A stretch of DNA of 64,000 bases from JABSSA01 sp039984715 (GCA_039984715.1 JBDWUA010000006.1:1-64000); one strand, 5' to 3'. Positions 35,383 through 45,379 are shown, numbered from the stretch's first letter. Made by a program: numbers and translations. The notes: generated by a model from the letters alone, not told the origin.

Positions 35383-38300
35383 CCGGCATAGTTGACTGGG
35401 CCGCTTCTCGGGCTCGTATGATCCTTGCATTTGTGGTCCTGTCCATTGCGGTCGGGGCCTTTGCCTATGTCAGCCTCCCCAAAGAGGGTGAACCCGACAT
35501 CGAAATCCCGGCCATCGTGATTTCCGTACCGTTTCCGGGCATATCTGCCGCCGATTCTGAAAAGCTGCTTGTTCAGCCGATGGAAACCGAACTGGCCGAT
35601 CTGGACGGTTTGGAACGCATGGTTGGCACCGCTGCCGAAAACTATGCCAATATTGTCATTGAATTCGAGTTTGGGTGGGACAAAACGCAAGTCATGGCCG
35701 ATGTGCGCGACGCACTGAATAAGGCCGAAGCCGAATTTCCGGAAGGGTATGAACAATACACGATGGACGAATTCAACTTTTCGGAATTCCCCATCATTAT
35801 TGTGAATTTATCCGGTCCAGTCCCGGAACGTACGATGACGCGCGTTGCCAAAGATTTGCAGGACGATTTGGAAACGCTGGATGCTGTTCTTGAAGCAGGG
35901 ATTGCGGGCAATCGCGACGAAATGCTTGAGGTCGTAATCGATCCCTTGCGCCTTGAGGCGTATAACGTCACGGCCGCGGAATTGATCGGTGTCGTTCGAA
36001 ACAACAACCAGTTGATTGCGGCGGGCGAAGTTGAAACGGATCAGGGTACATTCTCGGTCAAGATTCCGTCGTCCTTTGACGAACCACGTGACGTTTACAA
36101 CTTGCCTGTCAAAACGAATGGCGACCGTGTTGTCACATTGGGCGATTTGGCCGAAATCAATCTGACCTTTGAGGATCGCGCAGGAACGGCACGGTTTAAC
36201 GGGCAAGGCACCGTGGCTTTGCAGGTTGTGAAACGCAAAGGCTTTAACCTGATCGACACAGCCGCAAAGGTCAAAGAAGTTGTAGAACGCGAAAGCGCGA
36301 AGTGGCCCGAAGGGTTGATCGCAGCAGTGGATGTCGGAACATCAAACGACCAATCTCGCGTTGTTGAATCGATGGTTGGACAACTGCAAGGGTCGGTCTT
36401 TACGGCCATTGCCCTTGTGATGATCGTCGTTCTTGCCGCTTTGGGGCTGCGCGCGGCCCTCTTGGTTGGGTTTGCAATTCCAACGTCCTTCTTGCTGTGT
36501 TTTGTTCTGCTGGCGATCATGGGAATTTCGATTTCGAACATTGTGATGTTCGGATTGATTTTGGCTGTTGGTATGCTGGTCGATGGCGCCATCGTCGTTG
36601 TTGAATATGCGGACAAACGTCAGGCCGAAGGTGTGGGGCCGATGCAGGCCTATGTCGAAGCGGCCAAACGCATGTTCTGGCCCGTCATATCGTCAACAGC
36701 CACAACCTTGTGTGCATTCCTGCCCATGTTGTTCTGGCCCGGTGTGCCGGGACAATTCATGGGTATGCTGCCCGTGACATTGATCTTTGTGTTGTCCGCA
36801 TCACTGGTCGTTGCGCTGATCTACCTGCCGGTTATGGGCGGCGTTTTTGGTCGCGCCGAGCGTTGGGTTATGAACACTACCAACCGCATCGCGGACTTGG
36901 GTGTGCTTGCTCATCTTGGATCGTTCCTGCTTGGCATTGCGATGATCCTTCCTGCTGCAATGTTTCTGCAAACGCTGACAGGATTAATTGGCGCGGAATT
37001 TGCAACGTTGGACGGACGAGAAATCGCCACATCCGTCTTCCCAGTATTTGTATTTGTCTTTGCAGTCGGCGCTGTAATCGTCGGGCTTGCGGGCCTCGCC
37101 TTTGGCGGAGCGATGACCTTCCTGATGTCGACGCTTGCCTTATTCACGCGATTGGGTCGGGTCGGAAAGTGGATCACGTCACGCGTGTTTGGTGGTGCCG
37201 CCCGCGTGCAATCTGGATACCACCGATCCATGTTTGGGCGTTTCATCGAACTGATTGTCGGAACCGCAATCATGCCGTTGATCACGCTTGGAACAGTTTT
37301 TGTTTTGGTCGGTATGACCATGATCTATTTTGGCAGCAACAATCGCGGCGTTGAATTCTTTGTCGAATCCGAACCTGAACAGGCTATCGTTTATGTACTG
37401 GCGCGCGGGAACCTGTCCCTGAATGAAAAAGACGCGCTGGTCAAAGATGCTGAAAACATCATTCTGAAGCATCCCGGAATCGAAACTGCGTTTTCTTTTG
37501 CCGGCACGGGTGGATTGAACGCGAATACGGGTGGTGCATCATCCCCGAAAGACACCATCGGGCAAATCCAACTTGAAACCATCCCGTGGGAGGACCGACC
37601 CAATGCCGAAGAGGCGTGGTTCGATATTCCATTCATTGGATGGACCGTTAATCGCGAAGTGAAAGCCGCCGCTTTTGATGGCGACGTCGTCCTGGATGAA
37701 CTGACCGCGCAACTGAACCAACTGCCCGGTATCCGTGTCGAGATTTTGAACCTGTCGCGCGGCCCGGCATCCGGCAAACCCGTTCACTTACGACTAAGCG
37801 GTAACGATCGAGAAGATCTGATCAAGGCGGCTTCAAACGCACGCGAGGTGTTCGACAACACCACTGGTCTGACACTGGTCGAAGATACACGCCCCCTGCC
37901 CGGCATTGACTGGCAGATCGACGTAGATGTTGAAAAGGCTGGGCGCTACGGCGCTGACGTGGCCACTGTGGGCGCAATGGTGCAATTGGTTACGCGCGGC
38001 GTCCTTTTGGACACAATGCGCGTTGACAGTTCTGACGAAGAAATCGAAATCCGCGTGCGATTGCCGGACGAAGACCGGCTGCTTAGCACGCTGGACACCC
38101 TTAAGGTGCGCACTGGGGATGGGTTGGTCCCGCTGTCAAACTTTATCACACGTACGCCCGTGCCCAAGCTTGCCCAAATCAACCGCATCAATCAAAACCG
38201 CTATTTTGATGTGAAGGCTGACACAATTGCTGGGCTTCAGAAGGTCGTGCGTGGGCAAGACGATGCGACGGAAACGCTGGCCTATTTCAAGCCAAGCGAC

Positions 38301-39254
38301 ACCAGCGTTTACACTGGCGCAGATGGCACCGGATACGCGGTCTTGGAGACAGTCGAAGCCGGAAACGGCGTCGACATCGTGAGCGGATTGAAGTCCGGAG
38401 ATTTCCGGTTGATCCCCGTCACACCCAATGAACGTATTGAACAGCTGACCAAATGGCTGGACACCTCACCTTTGCCACTGGGCGTCGATTGGGAATGGAC
38501 CGGGGATCAAGAAGATCAGGCAGAATCCGGCGCGTTTCTAGGCCAAGCCTTTACCGGTGCACTGTTCTTGATGTTCATCATCTTACTTGCGCAATTCAAC
38601 AGCTTTTATAATGCGGCTCTTGTCTTGCTGGCCGTGGTTTTGTCAACAACTGGTGTTCTGATCGGTATGATCGTGATGCAGCAACCGTTTTCGATCATCA
38701 TGACGGGAACTGGCATCGTGGCCTTGGCCGGGATCGTGGTGAACAACAATATCGTTCTGATCGACACCTACCAAGAATACGAACGCTATATGCCCCGCAT
38801 CGAAGCGATCATTCGGACGGCGCAGGCACGCATTCGCCCTGTGTTGTTGACGACGATCACAACGATGGCTGGTTTGGCGCCTATGATGTACGGTCTGTCG
38901 CTTGACTTCGCTGGTGGCGGATACACCGTGGACAGCCCGACAGCCTTGTGGTGGAAGCAATTGGCAACTGCCGTCGTCTTTGGCTTGGGCATTGCAACGG
39001 TGCTGACACTGGTTGTGACGCCGTCCCTGTTGGCCGTGCGGGTTTGGACAGCGACTTATGCAGATTGGTGTTCTGCCCTTCTTGCCAAGCTTTCCTTAGG
39101 TCGCGCCAGCAAAGCGGCACGAGATTGGGCCCTGACGCGATCCGCACATCGTATACAGCATCCCCAAATCACGTGGGATTTCGACACGCCGGAACTGCCG
39201 AAGGTGCCGCAGCGACGTGACCGCAGATCGCCATCACTTGAGGCGGCTGAATAA
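35379..39254 (+). CDS. RND efflux pump inner-membrane subunit (AcrB family)
   Basis: The 1291-residue protein is an RND permease. The N-terminal helix is followed by VSLPKEGEPDIEIPAIVISV and the P1 PGISAADSEKLLVQPME. The central membrane block includes GMLVDGAIVVVEYADKRQAE (proton-relay Asp region), and the second half ends GIVVNNNIVLIDTYQEYE. It is 200-250 residues longer than AcrB; part of the excess lies at about residues 490-610, where two extra hydrophobic segments interrupt the first membrane half, and part in a polar C-terminal tail. Exported substrate is unknown. It is co-translated with the adaptor. Confidence 0.93.
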   Translation: MTGIVDWAASRARMILAFVVLSIAVGAFAYVSLPKEGEPDIEIPAIVISVPFPGISAADSEKLLVQPMETELADLDGLERMVGTAAENYANIVIEFEFGWDKTQVMADVRDALNKAEAEFPEGYEQYTMDEFNFSEFPIIIVNLSGPVPERTMTRVAKDLQDDLETLDAVLEAGIAGNRDEMLEVVIDPLRLEAYNVTAAELIGVVRNNNQLIAAGEVETDQGTFSVKIPSSFDEPRDVYNLPVKTNGDRVVTLGDLAEINLTFEDRAGTARFNGQGTVALQVVKRKGFNLIDTAAKVKEVVERESAKWPEGLIAAVDVGTSNDQSRVVESMVGQLQGSVFTAIALVMIVVLAALGLRAALLVGFAIPTSFLLCFVLLAIMGISISNIVMFGLILAVGMLVDGAIVVVEYADKRQAEGVGPMQAYVEAAKRMFWPVISSTATTLCAFLPMLFWPGVPGQFMGMLPVTLIFVLSASLVVALIYLPVMGGVFGRAERWVMNTTNRIADLGVLAHLGSFLLGIAMILPAAMFLQTLTGLIGAEFATLDGREIATSVFPVFVFVFAVGAVIVGLAGLAFGGAMTFLMSTLALFTRLGRVGKWITSRVFGGAARVQSGYHRSMFGRFIELIVGTAIMPLITLGTVFVLVGMTMIYFGSNNRGVEFFVESEPEQAIVYVLARGNLSLNEKDALVKDAENIILKHPGIETAFSFAGTGGLNANTGGASSPKDTIGQIQLETIPWEDRPNAEEAWFDIPFIGWTVNREVKAAAFDGDVVLDELTAQLNQLPGIRVEILNLSRGPASGKPVHLRLSGNDREDLIKAASNAREVFDNTTGLTLVEDTRPLPGIDWQIDVDVEKAGRYGADVATVGAMVQLVTRGVLLDTMRVDSSDEEIEIRVRLPDEDRLLSTLDTLKVRTGDGLVPLSNFITRTPVPKLAQINRINQNRYFDVKADTIAGLQKVVRGQDDATETLAYFKPSDTSVYTGADGTGYAVLETVEAGNGVDIVSGLKSGDFRLIPVTPNERIEQLTKWLDTSPLPLGVDWEWTGDQEDQAESGAFLGQAFTGALFLMFIILLAQFNSFYNAALVLLAVVLSTTGVLIGMIVMQQPFSIIMTGTGIVALAGIVVNNNIVLIDTYQEYERYMPRIEAIIRTAQARIRPVLLTTITTMAGLAPMMYGLSLDFAGGGYTVDSPTALWWKQLATAVVFGLGIATVLTLVVTPSLLAVRVWTATYADWCSALLAKLSLGRASKAARDWALTRSAHRIQHPQITWDFDTPELPKVPQRRDRRSPSLEAAE

Positions 39255-39276
39255 CAAACGCTGCATAACAGTTAAC

Positions 39277-39306
39277 GGGGTCGCGATTGTTTCGCGGCCC
39301 CTTTTG
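39277..39306 (+). terminator. Rho-independent terminator of the RND operon
   Basis: GGGGTCGCGA pairs with TCGCGGCCCC (10 bp including one G-T) around a 5-base loop, followed by TTTT. It lies 23 bases after the pump stop codon. Confidence 0.85.
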
Positions 39307-39349
39307 TTTGCAATCTTGAGGTTTTGAGCTGACGCTTTGGCTTATCGGT

Positions 39350-41185
39350 TTAGCGTTGTTCGTCAGCTTGCTGGCGCAACCAAAGTTGCGCGTATCGGCC
39401 CGGATTGGCGAGCAGTTCATCGTGACTGCCACGTTCGACAACGACGCCTGCTTCCAAAACAACGATCTGATCCGCTTCGGCCACGGTCGACAAACGGTGC
39501 GCAATTGTAATGACCGTCCGGCCACGTCCCGCTGCGCGCAGCGCCTCTTTGATGTCCTGTTCGGTTTCCGTATCCAACGCCGATGTCGCCTCGTCCAGCA
39601 GCAAAATTGGCGGGTCTTTCAACAAGGTGCGCGCAATCCCGACGCGTTGCTTTTCCCCACCTGACAGCTTGAGCCCCCGTTCCCCAACTGCCGTGTCATA
39701 ACCTTCGGGCAGTGACTGGATAAAGTCGTGGATTTGCGCAGCCTTGGCAGCCGTTTCGATATCCGCCTGTGTCGCTTCAGCCCGGCCATAACCGATGTTG
39801 TACCGGATCGTGTCGTTGAACAGAACAGTATCCTGAGGCACAACACCAATCGCAGCATGCAAGCTGGATTGGGTCACGCTACGCACGTCTTGACCATCAA
39901 TGCGCAAAGCCCCTGCGCCGACGTCATAAAACCGGAACAACAACCGGCCAATGGTGGATTTTCCCGAACCCGTAGACCCCACAATGGCTATTGTTTGACC
40001 GGGTTCCGCAGAAATAGAAACGCCCTTCAAAATGGTGCGCGCGGGATCATATCCAAATTCGACCTGATCCAATTCAATCCGACCGCCATCCACCTTCAAT
40101 TCCTTGGCGTCAGGTGCGTCTGACACGTCAGCAGGTTGCTCAAGCAGGTCAAACATCTCGCCCATATCAACAAGGCTTTGCCGGATTTCGCGATACACTG
40201 TGCCAAGGAAATTCAGCGGCATTGTCACTTGGATCATGTAGGCATTGACCAGTACAAAATCGCCCACGGTCAACGTTCCGTTTTGAACCCCCAACGCCGC
40301 CAATACCATGACCCCCACCAAACCACAGGTGATCAGAAATGACTGGCCAAAATTCAGCATTCCAAGCGAGTAACTGGTTTTCAAAGCCGCCCGTTCGTAT
40401 CCCGCCATCGCGCCATCGTATCGGCTGGCTTCACGCTCTTCAGCGCTGAAGTATTTAACGGTTTCATAGTTCAAAAGACTGTCGATTGCCTTTTGGTTGG
40501 CGTCCGTATCCTGATCATTCATTTCGCGGCGCAGCTTCACGCGCCATTCTGTGACCTTGAAGGTAAACCACACATAAAGTGCAATGGTTGCAGCAACGAT
40601 CGCGACATAATCCACGCCAAACGCCAAAACAAAAACAATGGCAATCATCAACAGCTCGAGGATCAACGGACCAATCGAAAAGATCAAGAACCGCAACAGG
40701 AATTCGACGCCTTTTACACCCCGTTCAACGATGCGACTAAGGCCACCTGTTTTGCGCGTGATGTGATAGCGCAAGGACAATTTGTGGATGTGTTGAAAGG
40801 TTTCCAACGCCAACATTCGCAAAGCGCGCTGCGCAACGCGGGCGAAAACAACATCGCGCAATTGCTGAAAGCCCACAGTCATAAGGCGTGCAACACCATA
40901 AGCCACGGTCAGGCCAACCGCACCCAGAACAAGGTCCGGCACCCCGTCCCCCGCCAATGAATCAACCGCCCATTTATAAAGAAACGGCGTCCCCGCCGCG
41001 ATCAGCTTGGAGACAAACAAAAACGCCATCGCAATGACGACCCGGCGTTTGACCCAAGGTTTATCGTCCGGCCACAAATAGGGCGCGACTTTCTTGATCG
41101 TGCGCATGCCAGATCGCTGATCAGATGTTCCGATTTTGGGTGGTTCGGTGCCTGAATTGGCACCAGCCGTGGTGTCGGCTGCCAT
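39350..41185 (-). CDS. Atm1/ABCB7-type ABC exporter (fused permease-ATPase)
   Basis: The 611-residue protein has six transmembrane helices and one ATPase domain. The N-terminal segment YLWPDDKPWVKRRVVIAMAF and the following SKLIAAGTPFLYKWAVDSL are characteristic of the Atm1/HMT1 group, which exports glutathione-linked or persulfide compounds and confers metal resistance. The ATPase shows Walker A GSTGSGKSTIG, signature LSGGEKQRVGIARTLL and Walker B LLLDEATSALD. The ATG at 41185 follows GAGG at 8 bases. Monocistronic; its end faces the RND terminator. Confidence 0.9.
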   Translation of the reverse strand: MAADTTAGANSGTEPPKIGTSDQRSGMRTIKKVAPYLWPDDKPWVKRRVVIAMAFLFVSKLIAAGTPFLYKWAVDSLAGDGVPDLVLGAVGLTVAYGVARLMTVGFQQLRDVVFARVAQRALRMLALETFQHIHKLSLRYHITRKTGGLSRIVERGVKGVEFLLRFLIFSIGPLILELLMIAIVFVLAFGVDYVAIVAATIALYVWFTFKVTEWRVKLRREMNDQDTDANQKAIDSLLNYETVKYFSAEEREASRYDGAMAGYERAALKTSYSLGMLNFGQSFLITCGLVGVMVLAALGVQNGTLTVGDFVLVNAYMIQVTMPLNFLGTVYREIRQSLVDMGEMFDLLEQPADVSDAPDAKELKVDGGRIELDQVEFGYDPARTILKGVSISAEPGQTIAIVGSTGSGKSTIGRLLFRFYDVGAGALRIDGQDVRSVTQSSLHAAIGVVPQDTVLFNDTIRYNIGYGRAEATQADIETAAKAAQIHDFIQSLPEGYDTAVGERGLKLSGGEKQRVGIARTLLKDPPILLLDEATSALDTETEQDIKEALRAAGRGRTVITIAHRLSTVAEADQIVVLEAGVVVERGSHDELLANPGRYAQLWLRQQADEQR

Positions 41186-41242
41186 ATGCAAGTCCTCTTC
41201 GGAGAACTACATAAGTCGCCAAGAGCTTAGATGCCAGAGCCT

Positions 41243-42952
41243 CTAGTCAGGTAGATCGAAGACTTGCCCAGGAAAAATCAGGTTTGCGTCGCGAATGCTG
41301 TCCCTGTTTGCCTCGAACACTTGGACAAACAAAAGACCCTCGCCATAGCGCTCGCGCGAAATAGCCCACAGCGTGTCGCCCGCTTGGACAGTGACACGTT
41401 TTGCGTTCTTCTTGCCGTCTTGATTGCGCGCCGCTTCCAGAACGGCCGGATCTTCGCGTTGGAATGGCGTTTGAATACGGCTTGTGACGGCCCCGTCCGC
41501 AGATACTTCGTCCACACGCAATGTATAAACACCAGTATCAACTTCGGGCAGATCCCCGCGCCAACGCCCGTCTGGGTCCACTTCCAATGTCGCGATTGGT
41601 TTGTTGTTCAGATAAATGCGCACTGCTTCCGCACTACGGTTTGCACGGCCTGCCAACTGCACCGCGCCTTCTGCCGAATAACTAATGGTGTCCAACGCAA
41701 CATTGTCTTGAATGACGGCTTGCCGCCCCAACAGTTCCACGCCTTCTTGTGTGGATCGCAATACGGCCACACGGCCGGGCGTATCTGTTGTTCCTTGTGG
41801 TACGGGATCTGTCGTCGCTTCGTTTGCCAATTCAGCTTGCGATTGCGTCGCGGCAGGTTGTGGTTGTTCGACATTTTGAACCCCAGCCGGAGACTGTTCC
41901 CCCGTTGCAGCAGGAGTTTCCACGTCAGCAACTGTTGTCGTCGCCGTCACAGGCAATTCAGGCAATGGATCTGCCTGTGTTGTGTCCACGTTCGGCGCAA
42001 CTTCCAAACCGGGTTGCAAGGCTGTCAACGCGGATTGCGATCCGTCTAACTCAGGTTTTGAATCCACGGCGCCATTTGCATTCGCAACGTCAACATTCGC
42101 GGGGTCAGCACCGGATAGATCAGCCATATCTGTCTGAAATTCGGGGCTCTGACCCTCGGCCAATTCTGCGGTCTGTTCCGTAATCTGTTCCGCGGTCTGT
42201 TCTGTGATCTGTTCGGGCTCTGAAGTGTCCGACGCGATGACCTCTGGCTGAACTCCGCCTTCTGTTTCAGCCCCGTCCGATGTGCTTTCACCAACCGTCG
42301 CAACTGCGACGTCAGCCTCAGGCTCGGTTTGAACAACTGGTGGAATAACAGGAGCCAAAATCACTTCGTCCAAAGATGCCAGCTCTTCTTCGTCTGTTTG
42401 TTGAACCAGCGACAACACACGTGCATCTTCATCCGGATCAAGAAATGTAATAGCTGCAAAGCTTCCAGACCGATCCACTTCGACCGTCGTATTTTCCACG
42501 CCATCAACCTGAATGGAAACCACACTGCCCGGTTCTGCACGTCCAGCCACAATGGTCAGGCCATCTTCTTCAACGCGCACTTCATCAATCGTAGGCGGCG
42601 TTGAAGCAACTTCTTCTTCTTGAGCTTCGGCCTCTTCTTCAGCAACCGCAGTATCAGCAACCACGTTTTCCGTATCACTCGGCGTTGGTTCTTCTTGGTC
42701 GGTGGTCACTTGTTCGGTTTTGGCGGGTTCTTCCGGCGTCGTTGATTGTTCCGTCGTCGTTGGTTGGTCCGTCGTTGCGGGTTGTTCTGGCGTTGCGGGT
42801 TGTTCCTGAACAACAAGTTGTTCACCCTCAACCTGATCACTCGACTGTTGTCCACTCAGATACAGACCCGTTCCAACCGCCACTGCTGCAACAGCAACTG
42901 CGCCTAAAATCAGACCCGTCTTTGTCCCTTGTCCGTCCGCAACTTTACTCAT
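41243..42952 (-). CDS. LysM-domain protein with long acidic low-complexity linker
   Basis: The 569-residue product has one N-terminal transmembrane segment (LILGAVAVAAVAVGTGLYL). A Thr/Glu/Gln/Pro-rich region (about 30-110) has repeats of the type EQPATPEQPATTDQ. Ig-like or carboxypeptidase-regulatory-like segments follow (VRVEEDGLTIVAGRAEPGSV), and a C-terminal LysM domain (VTVQAGDTLWAISRERYG). LysM binds peptidoglycan, so the protein probably spans from inner membrane to cell wall. It lies 57 bp after the start of the Atm1-type gene on the same strand and may share its transcript. Confidence 0.87.
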   Translation of the reverse strand: MSKVADGQGTKTGLILGAVAVAAVAVGTGLYLSGQQSSDQVEGEQLVVQEQPATPEQPATTDQPTTTEQSTTPEEPAKTEQVTTDQEEPTPSDTENVVADTAVAEEEAEAQEEEVASTPPTIDEVRVEEDGLTIVAGRAEPGSVVSIQVDGVENTTVEVDRSGSFAAITFLDPDEDARVLSLVQQTDEEELASLDEVILAPVIPPVVQTEPEADVAVATVGESTSDGAETEGGVQPEVIASDTSEPEQITEQTAEQITEQTAELAEGQSPEFQTDMADLSGADPANVDVANANGAVDSKPELDGSQSALTALQPGLEVAPNVDTTQADPLPELPVTATTTVADVETPAATGEQSPAGVQNVEQPQPAATQSQAELANEATTDPVPQGTTDTPGRVAVLRSTQEGVELLGRQAVIQDNVALDTISYSAEGAVQLAGRANRSAEAVRIYLNNKPIATLEVDPDGRWRGDLPEVDTGVYTLRVDEVSADGAVTSRIQTPFQREDPAVLEAARNQDGKKNAKRVTVQAGDTLWAISRERYGEGLLFVQVFEANRDSIRDANLIFPGQVFDLPD

Positions 42953-43091
42953 AACAAGCGCTTTCTATCCCCATATTCCACCGAGAAGCTTCAGTAGAGT
43001 TGAGCTTGCATAGCAGCCACTATATCTGGGGTCAAAACATCCCTTTTGTTGGGATTTCAATTTTTAGATACCGTGTCTTTCTGGAGGTTCC

Positions 43092-43646
43092 ATGTCAAAG
43101 CGTTCCGTTTGTGTCTATTGTGGCGCCCGTTTTGGAAAAAATCCAAATCACCTATCAACTGCAAAAGAGTTGGGAAAATCACTTGCCGATCACGATTGGA
43201 GACTTGTTTACGGGGCCGGAGATGTCGGGCTTATGGGCGCAGTCGCGAGCGCCGCTCAGAATGCTGGCGGTGAAACATTTGGCGTAATTCCAAAACACCT
43301 GATCGATCAGGAAGTTGGCAAGACAGATCTCACGCATTTCATTGTCACAGAGACAATGCACGAACGTAAAAAAGTTATGTTCATGAATGCTGACGCGGTC
43401 ATTGTTTTACCCGGTGGCGCAGGTTCGTTGGACGAGTTGTTCGAGGTTTTGACTTGGCGCCAGCTTGGGCTGCACGAAAAGCCAATTGTGTTGATAAATT
43501 CAAATGCCTACTGGTCACCTTTAATTCAGCTTTTACAGCATGTGGTCGACGAAGGGTTTGCGGACGAAGATATTCTGGAATTCGTCACGGTCGTCCCTGA
43601 CGCACAGGCTGCAATTCACGCACTTGGCAAAACTTTGAATCCCTAG
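43092..43646 (+). CDS. LOG-family Rossmann-fold protein (TIGR00730)
   Basis: The 184-residue protein belongs to the lysine decarboxylase-like LOG family, whose characterised members release free cytokinin or other bases from nucleoside monophosphates. The N-terminal SVCVYCGARFGKNPNHL and the catalytic motifs YGAGDVGLMG and PGGAGSLDE are present, but with substitutions from the usual YGGGxxGLMG and PGGxGTxxE. A perfect GGAGG precedes the ATG. The gene is followed by a 9-bp stem hairpin (43677-43710, gagagacct with aggtctctc). Confidence 0.88.
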   Translation: MSKRSVCVYCGARFGKNPNHLSTAKELGKSLADHDWRLVYGAGDVGLMGAVASAAQNAGGETFGVIPKHLIDQEVGKTDLTHFIVTETMHERKKVMFMNADAVIVLPGGAGSLDELFEVLTWRQLGLHEKPIVLINSNAYWSPLIQLLQHVVDEGFADEDILEFVTVVPDAQAAIHALGKTLNP

Positions 43647-43775
43647 TAGTTTACGGTAAACCACCTTCTTTATTTGAGAGACCTGGCACAATTGCATTGT
43701 AGGTCTCTCGAAACTGCTTACAAGCGCTGACAGTTCGCGAATTAATTCGATCAACAGCAAATTTAGCGCATTTTT

Positions 43776-44213
43776 ATGGATCAGATCACAATTAGCTTGA
43801 AGGCCTTTTTTGAAGAAACTGCAGTTGCCTTCACTGAAGGCCGCTTTGAAAAAGCCGCGAAATCGTGGACATTTCCCAACACGATTCACGCTGGGGATCA
43901 TAAATTATTTCTGCCTTCTTACAATGTGATGGAAACAATTATGGCGACTTATCAAAGAAATTTAAGCGTCGAAGATTACGCCAAGACAACAGTCGAGGTT
44001 TTGCAGTGCATCCCAGCTTCAAGCAGTGTTGTTCAAGCGTTGGTTCAGTGGGTCAACCTCAACTCAAGAGGTGCAATAATCAGCAAGCTTGATGCGAGTT
44101 ACTTTTGCAAGCAGAGCGATGATTTTACGTGGACCATAGAAACGATTGAATTTGTTGCGCATCCTAATGCCCGATTGGCGGATGGCATACCGTTCCATCG
44201 AGTACGCAAATAA
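43776..44213 (+). CDS. Hypothetical NTF2-like protein
   Basis: The 145-residue product resembles a SnoaL/NTF2-like fold: an N-terminal helix (FFEETAVAFTEGRFEKAAKS), then a hydrophobic strand leading into FPNTIHAGDHKLFLPS, a conserved middle helix, and beta strands ending WTIETIEFVAHPN. No catalytic residues can be named and the function is unknown. It is 130 bp after the LOG-family gene and ends at a strong terminator. Confidence 0.6.
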   Translation: MDQITISLKAFFEETAVAFTEGRFEKAAKSWTFPNTIHAGDHKLFLPSYNVMETIMATYQRNLSVEDYAKTTVEVLQCIPASSSVVQALVQWVNLNSRGAIISKLDASYFCKQSDDFTWTIETIEFVAHPNARLADGIPFHRVRK

Positions 44214-44244
44214 AAACCCGCAAAGCCTGCGCTTGCGGGTTTTT
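44212..44244. terminator. Bidirectional Rho-independent terminator
   Basis: AAAAACCCGCAA pairs perfectly with TTGCGGGTTTTT (12 bp) around a 9-base loop. The A-tract and T-tract ends allow it to serve both the plus-strand NTF2-like gene and the minus-strand sodB gene. Confidence 0.92.
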
Positions 44245-44265
44245 AATATTGGTTTTGGCCAACAA

Positions 44266-44865
44266 TCACATGCGGGATGCGACGTTTTCCCAATTCACTA
44301 GGTTGTCGAGAAAGTTCGACAGATACACCGGACGTTTGTTACGAAAATCAATGTAATAGGAATGTTCCCATACATCGCATCCAAGTAACGCGGTTTGCCC
44401 AAAGCAAAGCGGGTTTACACCATTTTCGGTTTTGGTCACGGCCAACGATCCGTCAGCATTTTTGACCAACCACGCCCAGCCTGAACCAAACTGACCAGCA
44501 CCGGCAGCTGAAAACTGAGTTTTGAAATCGTCAACCGACCCAAAGCTCTCTTTCAGTGCGGCTTCTAATGCACCGGGCATTTTGCTGTCGCCCGGCCCCA
44601 TCATTTCCCAAAACTGGTTGTGATTCCAAAGTTGGCTGATGTTGTTAAAAATACCATTCTGCGCAACAGAACTCGAATCGTAAGTCCCCGTGATGATATC
44701 CTCGAGACTTTTCCCATCCCAATCAGTGCCAGCAATCAGCTTGTTGCCGTTGTCGACATAAGCCTTGTGGTGCAGGTCATGATGGAATTCGAGCGTCTCA
44801 GCAGACATGCCTTTTCCGGCAAGTGCGTCATGCGCATAGGGAAGGTCGGGCAGTTCAAAAGCCAT
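44266..44865 (-). CDS. sodB: Superoxide dismutase, iron type
   Basis: The 199-residue cytosolic enzyme converts superoxide to hydrogen peroxide and oxygen. Metal ligands are visible in LEFHHDLHHKAYV, SQLWNHNQFW and GCDVWEHSYYIDF (two His, Asp, His). GAGQFGSGWAWLV follows the iron-type/cambialistic pattern of alphaproteobacteria. The ATG at 44865 follows GGAGG at 7 bases; the longer frame is rejected. Its transcript ends at the shared terminator at 44212-44244. Confidence 0.95.
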   Translation of the reverse strand: MAFELPDLPYAHDALAGKGMSAETLEFHHDLHHKAYVDNGNKLIAGTDWDGKSLEDIITGTYDSSSVAQNGIFNNISQLWNHNQFWEMMGPGDSKMPGALEAALKESFGSVDDFKTQFSAAGAGQFGSGWAWLVKNADGSLAVTKTENGVNPLCFGQTALLGCDVWEHSYYIDFRNKRPVYLSNFLDNLVNWENVASRM

Positions 44866-44956
44866 TTTACGGTCCTCCAGTGTCTTGACATGCGTTGACT
44901 GACAGATTGTTCTTAACCTCGCAAGGTCAAGTTGAACCATCTGTTAAGGTTGCCCC

Positions 44957-45379
44957 CTAACGCAAGGACTTGGGATCGACTTCTTGGCAACTTCCTGCAC
45001 CATTTATCGCATTTTGATAATTGGCGAGCCGTCCGCGTACGGTCACCTTCTTGGCGGCGCGATCGAAATCAGCCTGGTAACTCACCGTTATCGTCCCGGC
45101 ATTACTGGTCTCAACGTTCCGCACTTTCCATGAAACGCGCCATCTATCATTGCCACGCGACTTGAGCTTGGCAGCCGTTGGCCCACCGTTGAACGCCATA
45201 CCAAAATTATCGACGACGGTTGCCTTTTTGGTCTCTTGGTCCATGACAATGGCAACTTGGCTGGGCATAAAGCCAAAATCGCTCAAGTCGCTCAGATTGC
45301 AAAACCACGCTTCTTGCTTTGCAAAAGCGGCGCTTGAGACGCAGCACATTAACAGTGCAGCACTGATAGAATATTTCAT
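44957..45379 (-). CDS. Hypothetical secreted/periplasmic protein
   Basis: The 140-residue product has a clear signal peptide (ISAALLMCCVSSAAFAKQ, with cleavage after AFA). The mature part of about 120 residues is beta-rich and contains two Cys (FCNLS near the N-terminus and GSCQEVDP near the C-terminus) that could form a disulphide. I recognise no family. It lies on the same strand as sodB but its transcript relation is unclear. Confidence 0.65.
   Translation of the reverse strand: MKYSISAALLMCCVSSAAFAKQEAWFCNLSDLSDFGFMPSQVAIVMDQETKKATVVDNFGMAFNGGPTAAKLKSRGNDRWRVSWKVRNVETSNAGTITVSYQADFDRAAKKVTVRGRLANYQNAINGAGSCQEVDPKSLR

Noticed and set aside
36710..37354. 214-residue plus-strand frame within the RND pump
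   Set aside because: Shadow frame of the pump gene, very rich in Cys, Arg and Trp.
43677..43710. Hairpin after the LOG-family gene as a terminator
   Set aside because: The 9-bp stem has no T-tract on either side and a 16-base loop, so I note it only as a hairpin.
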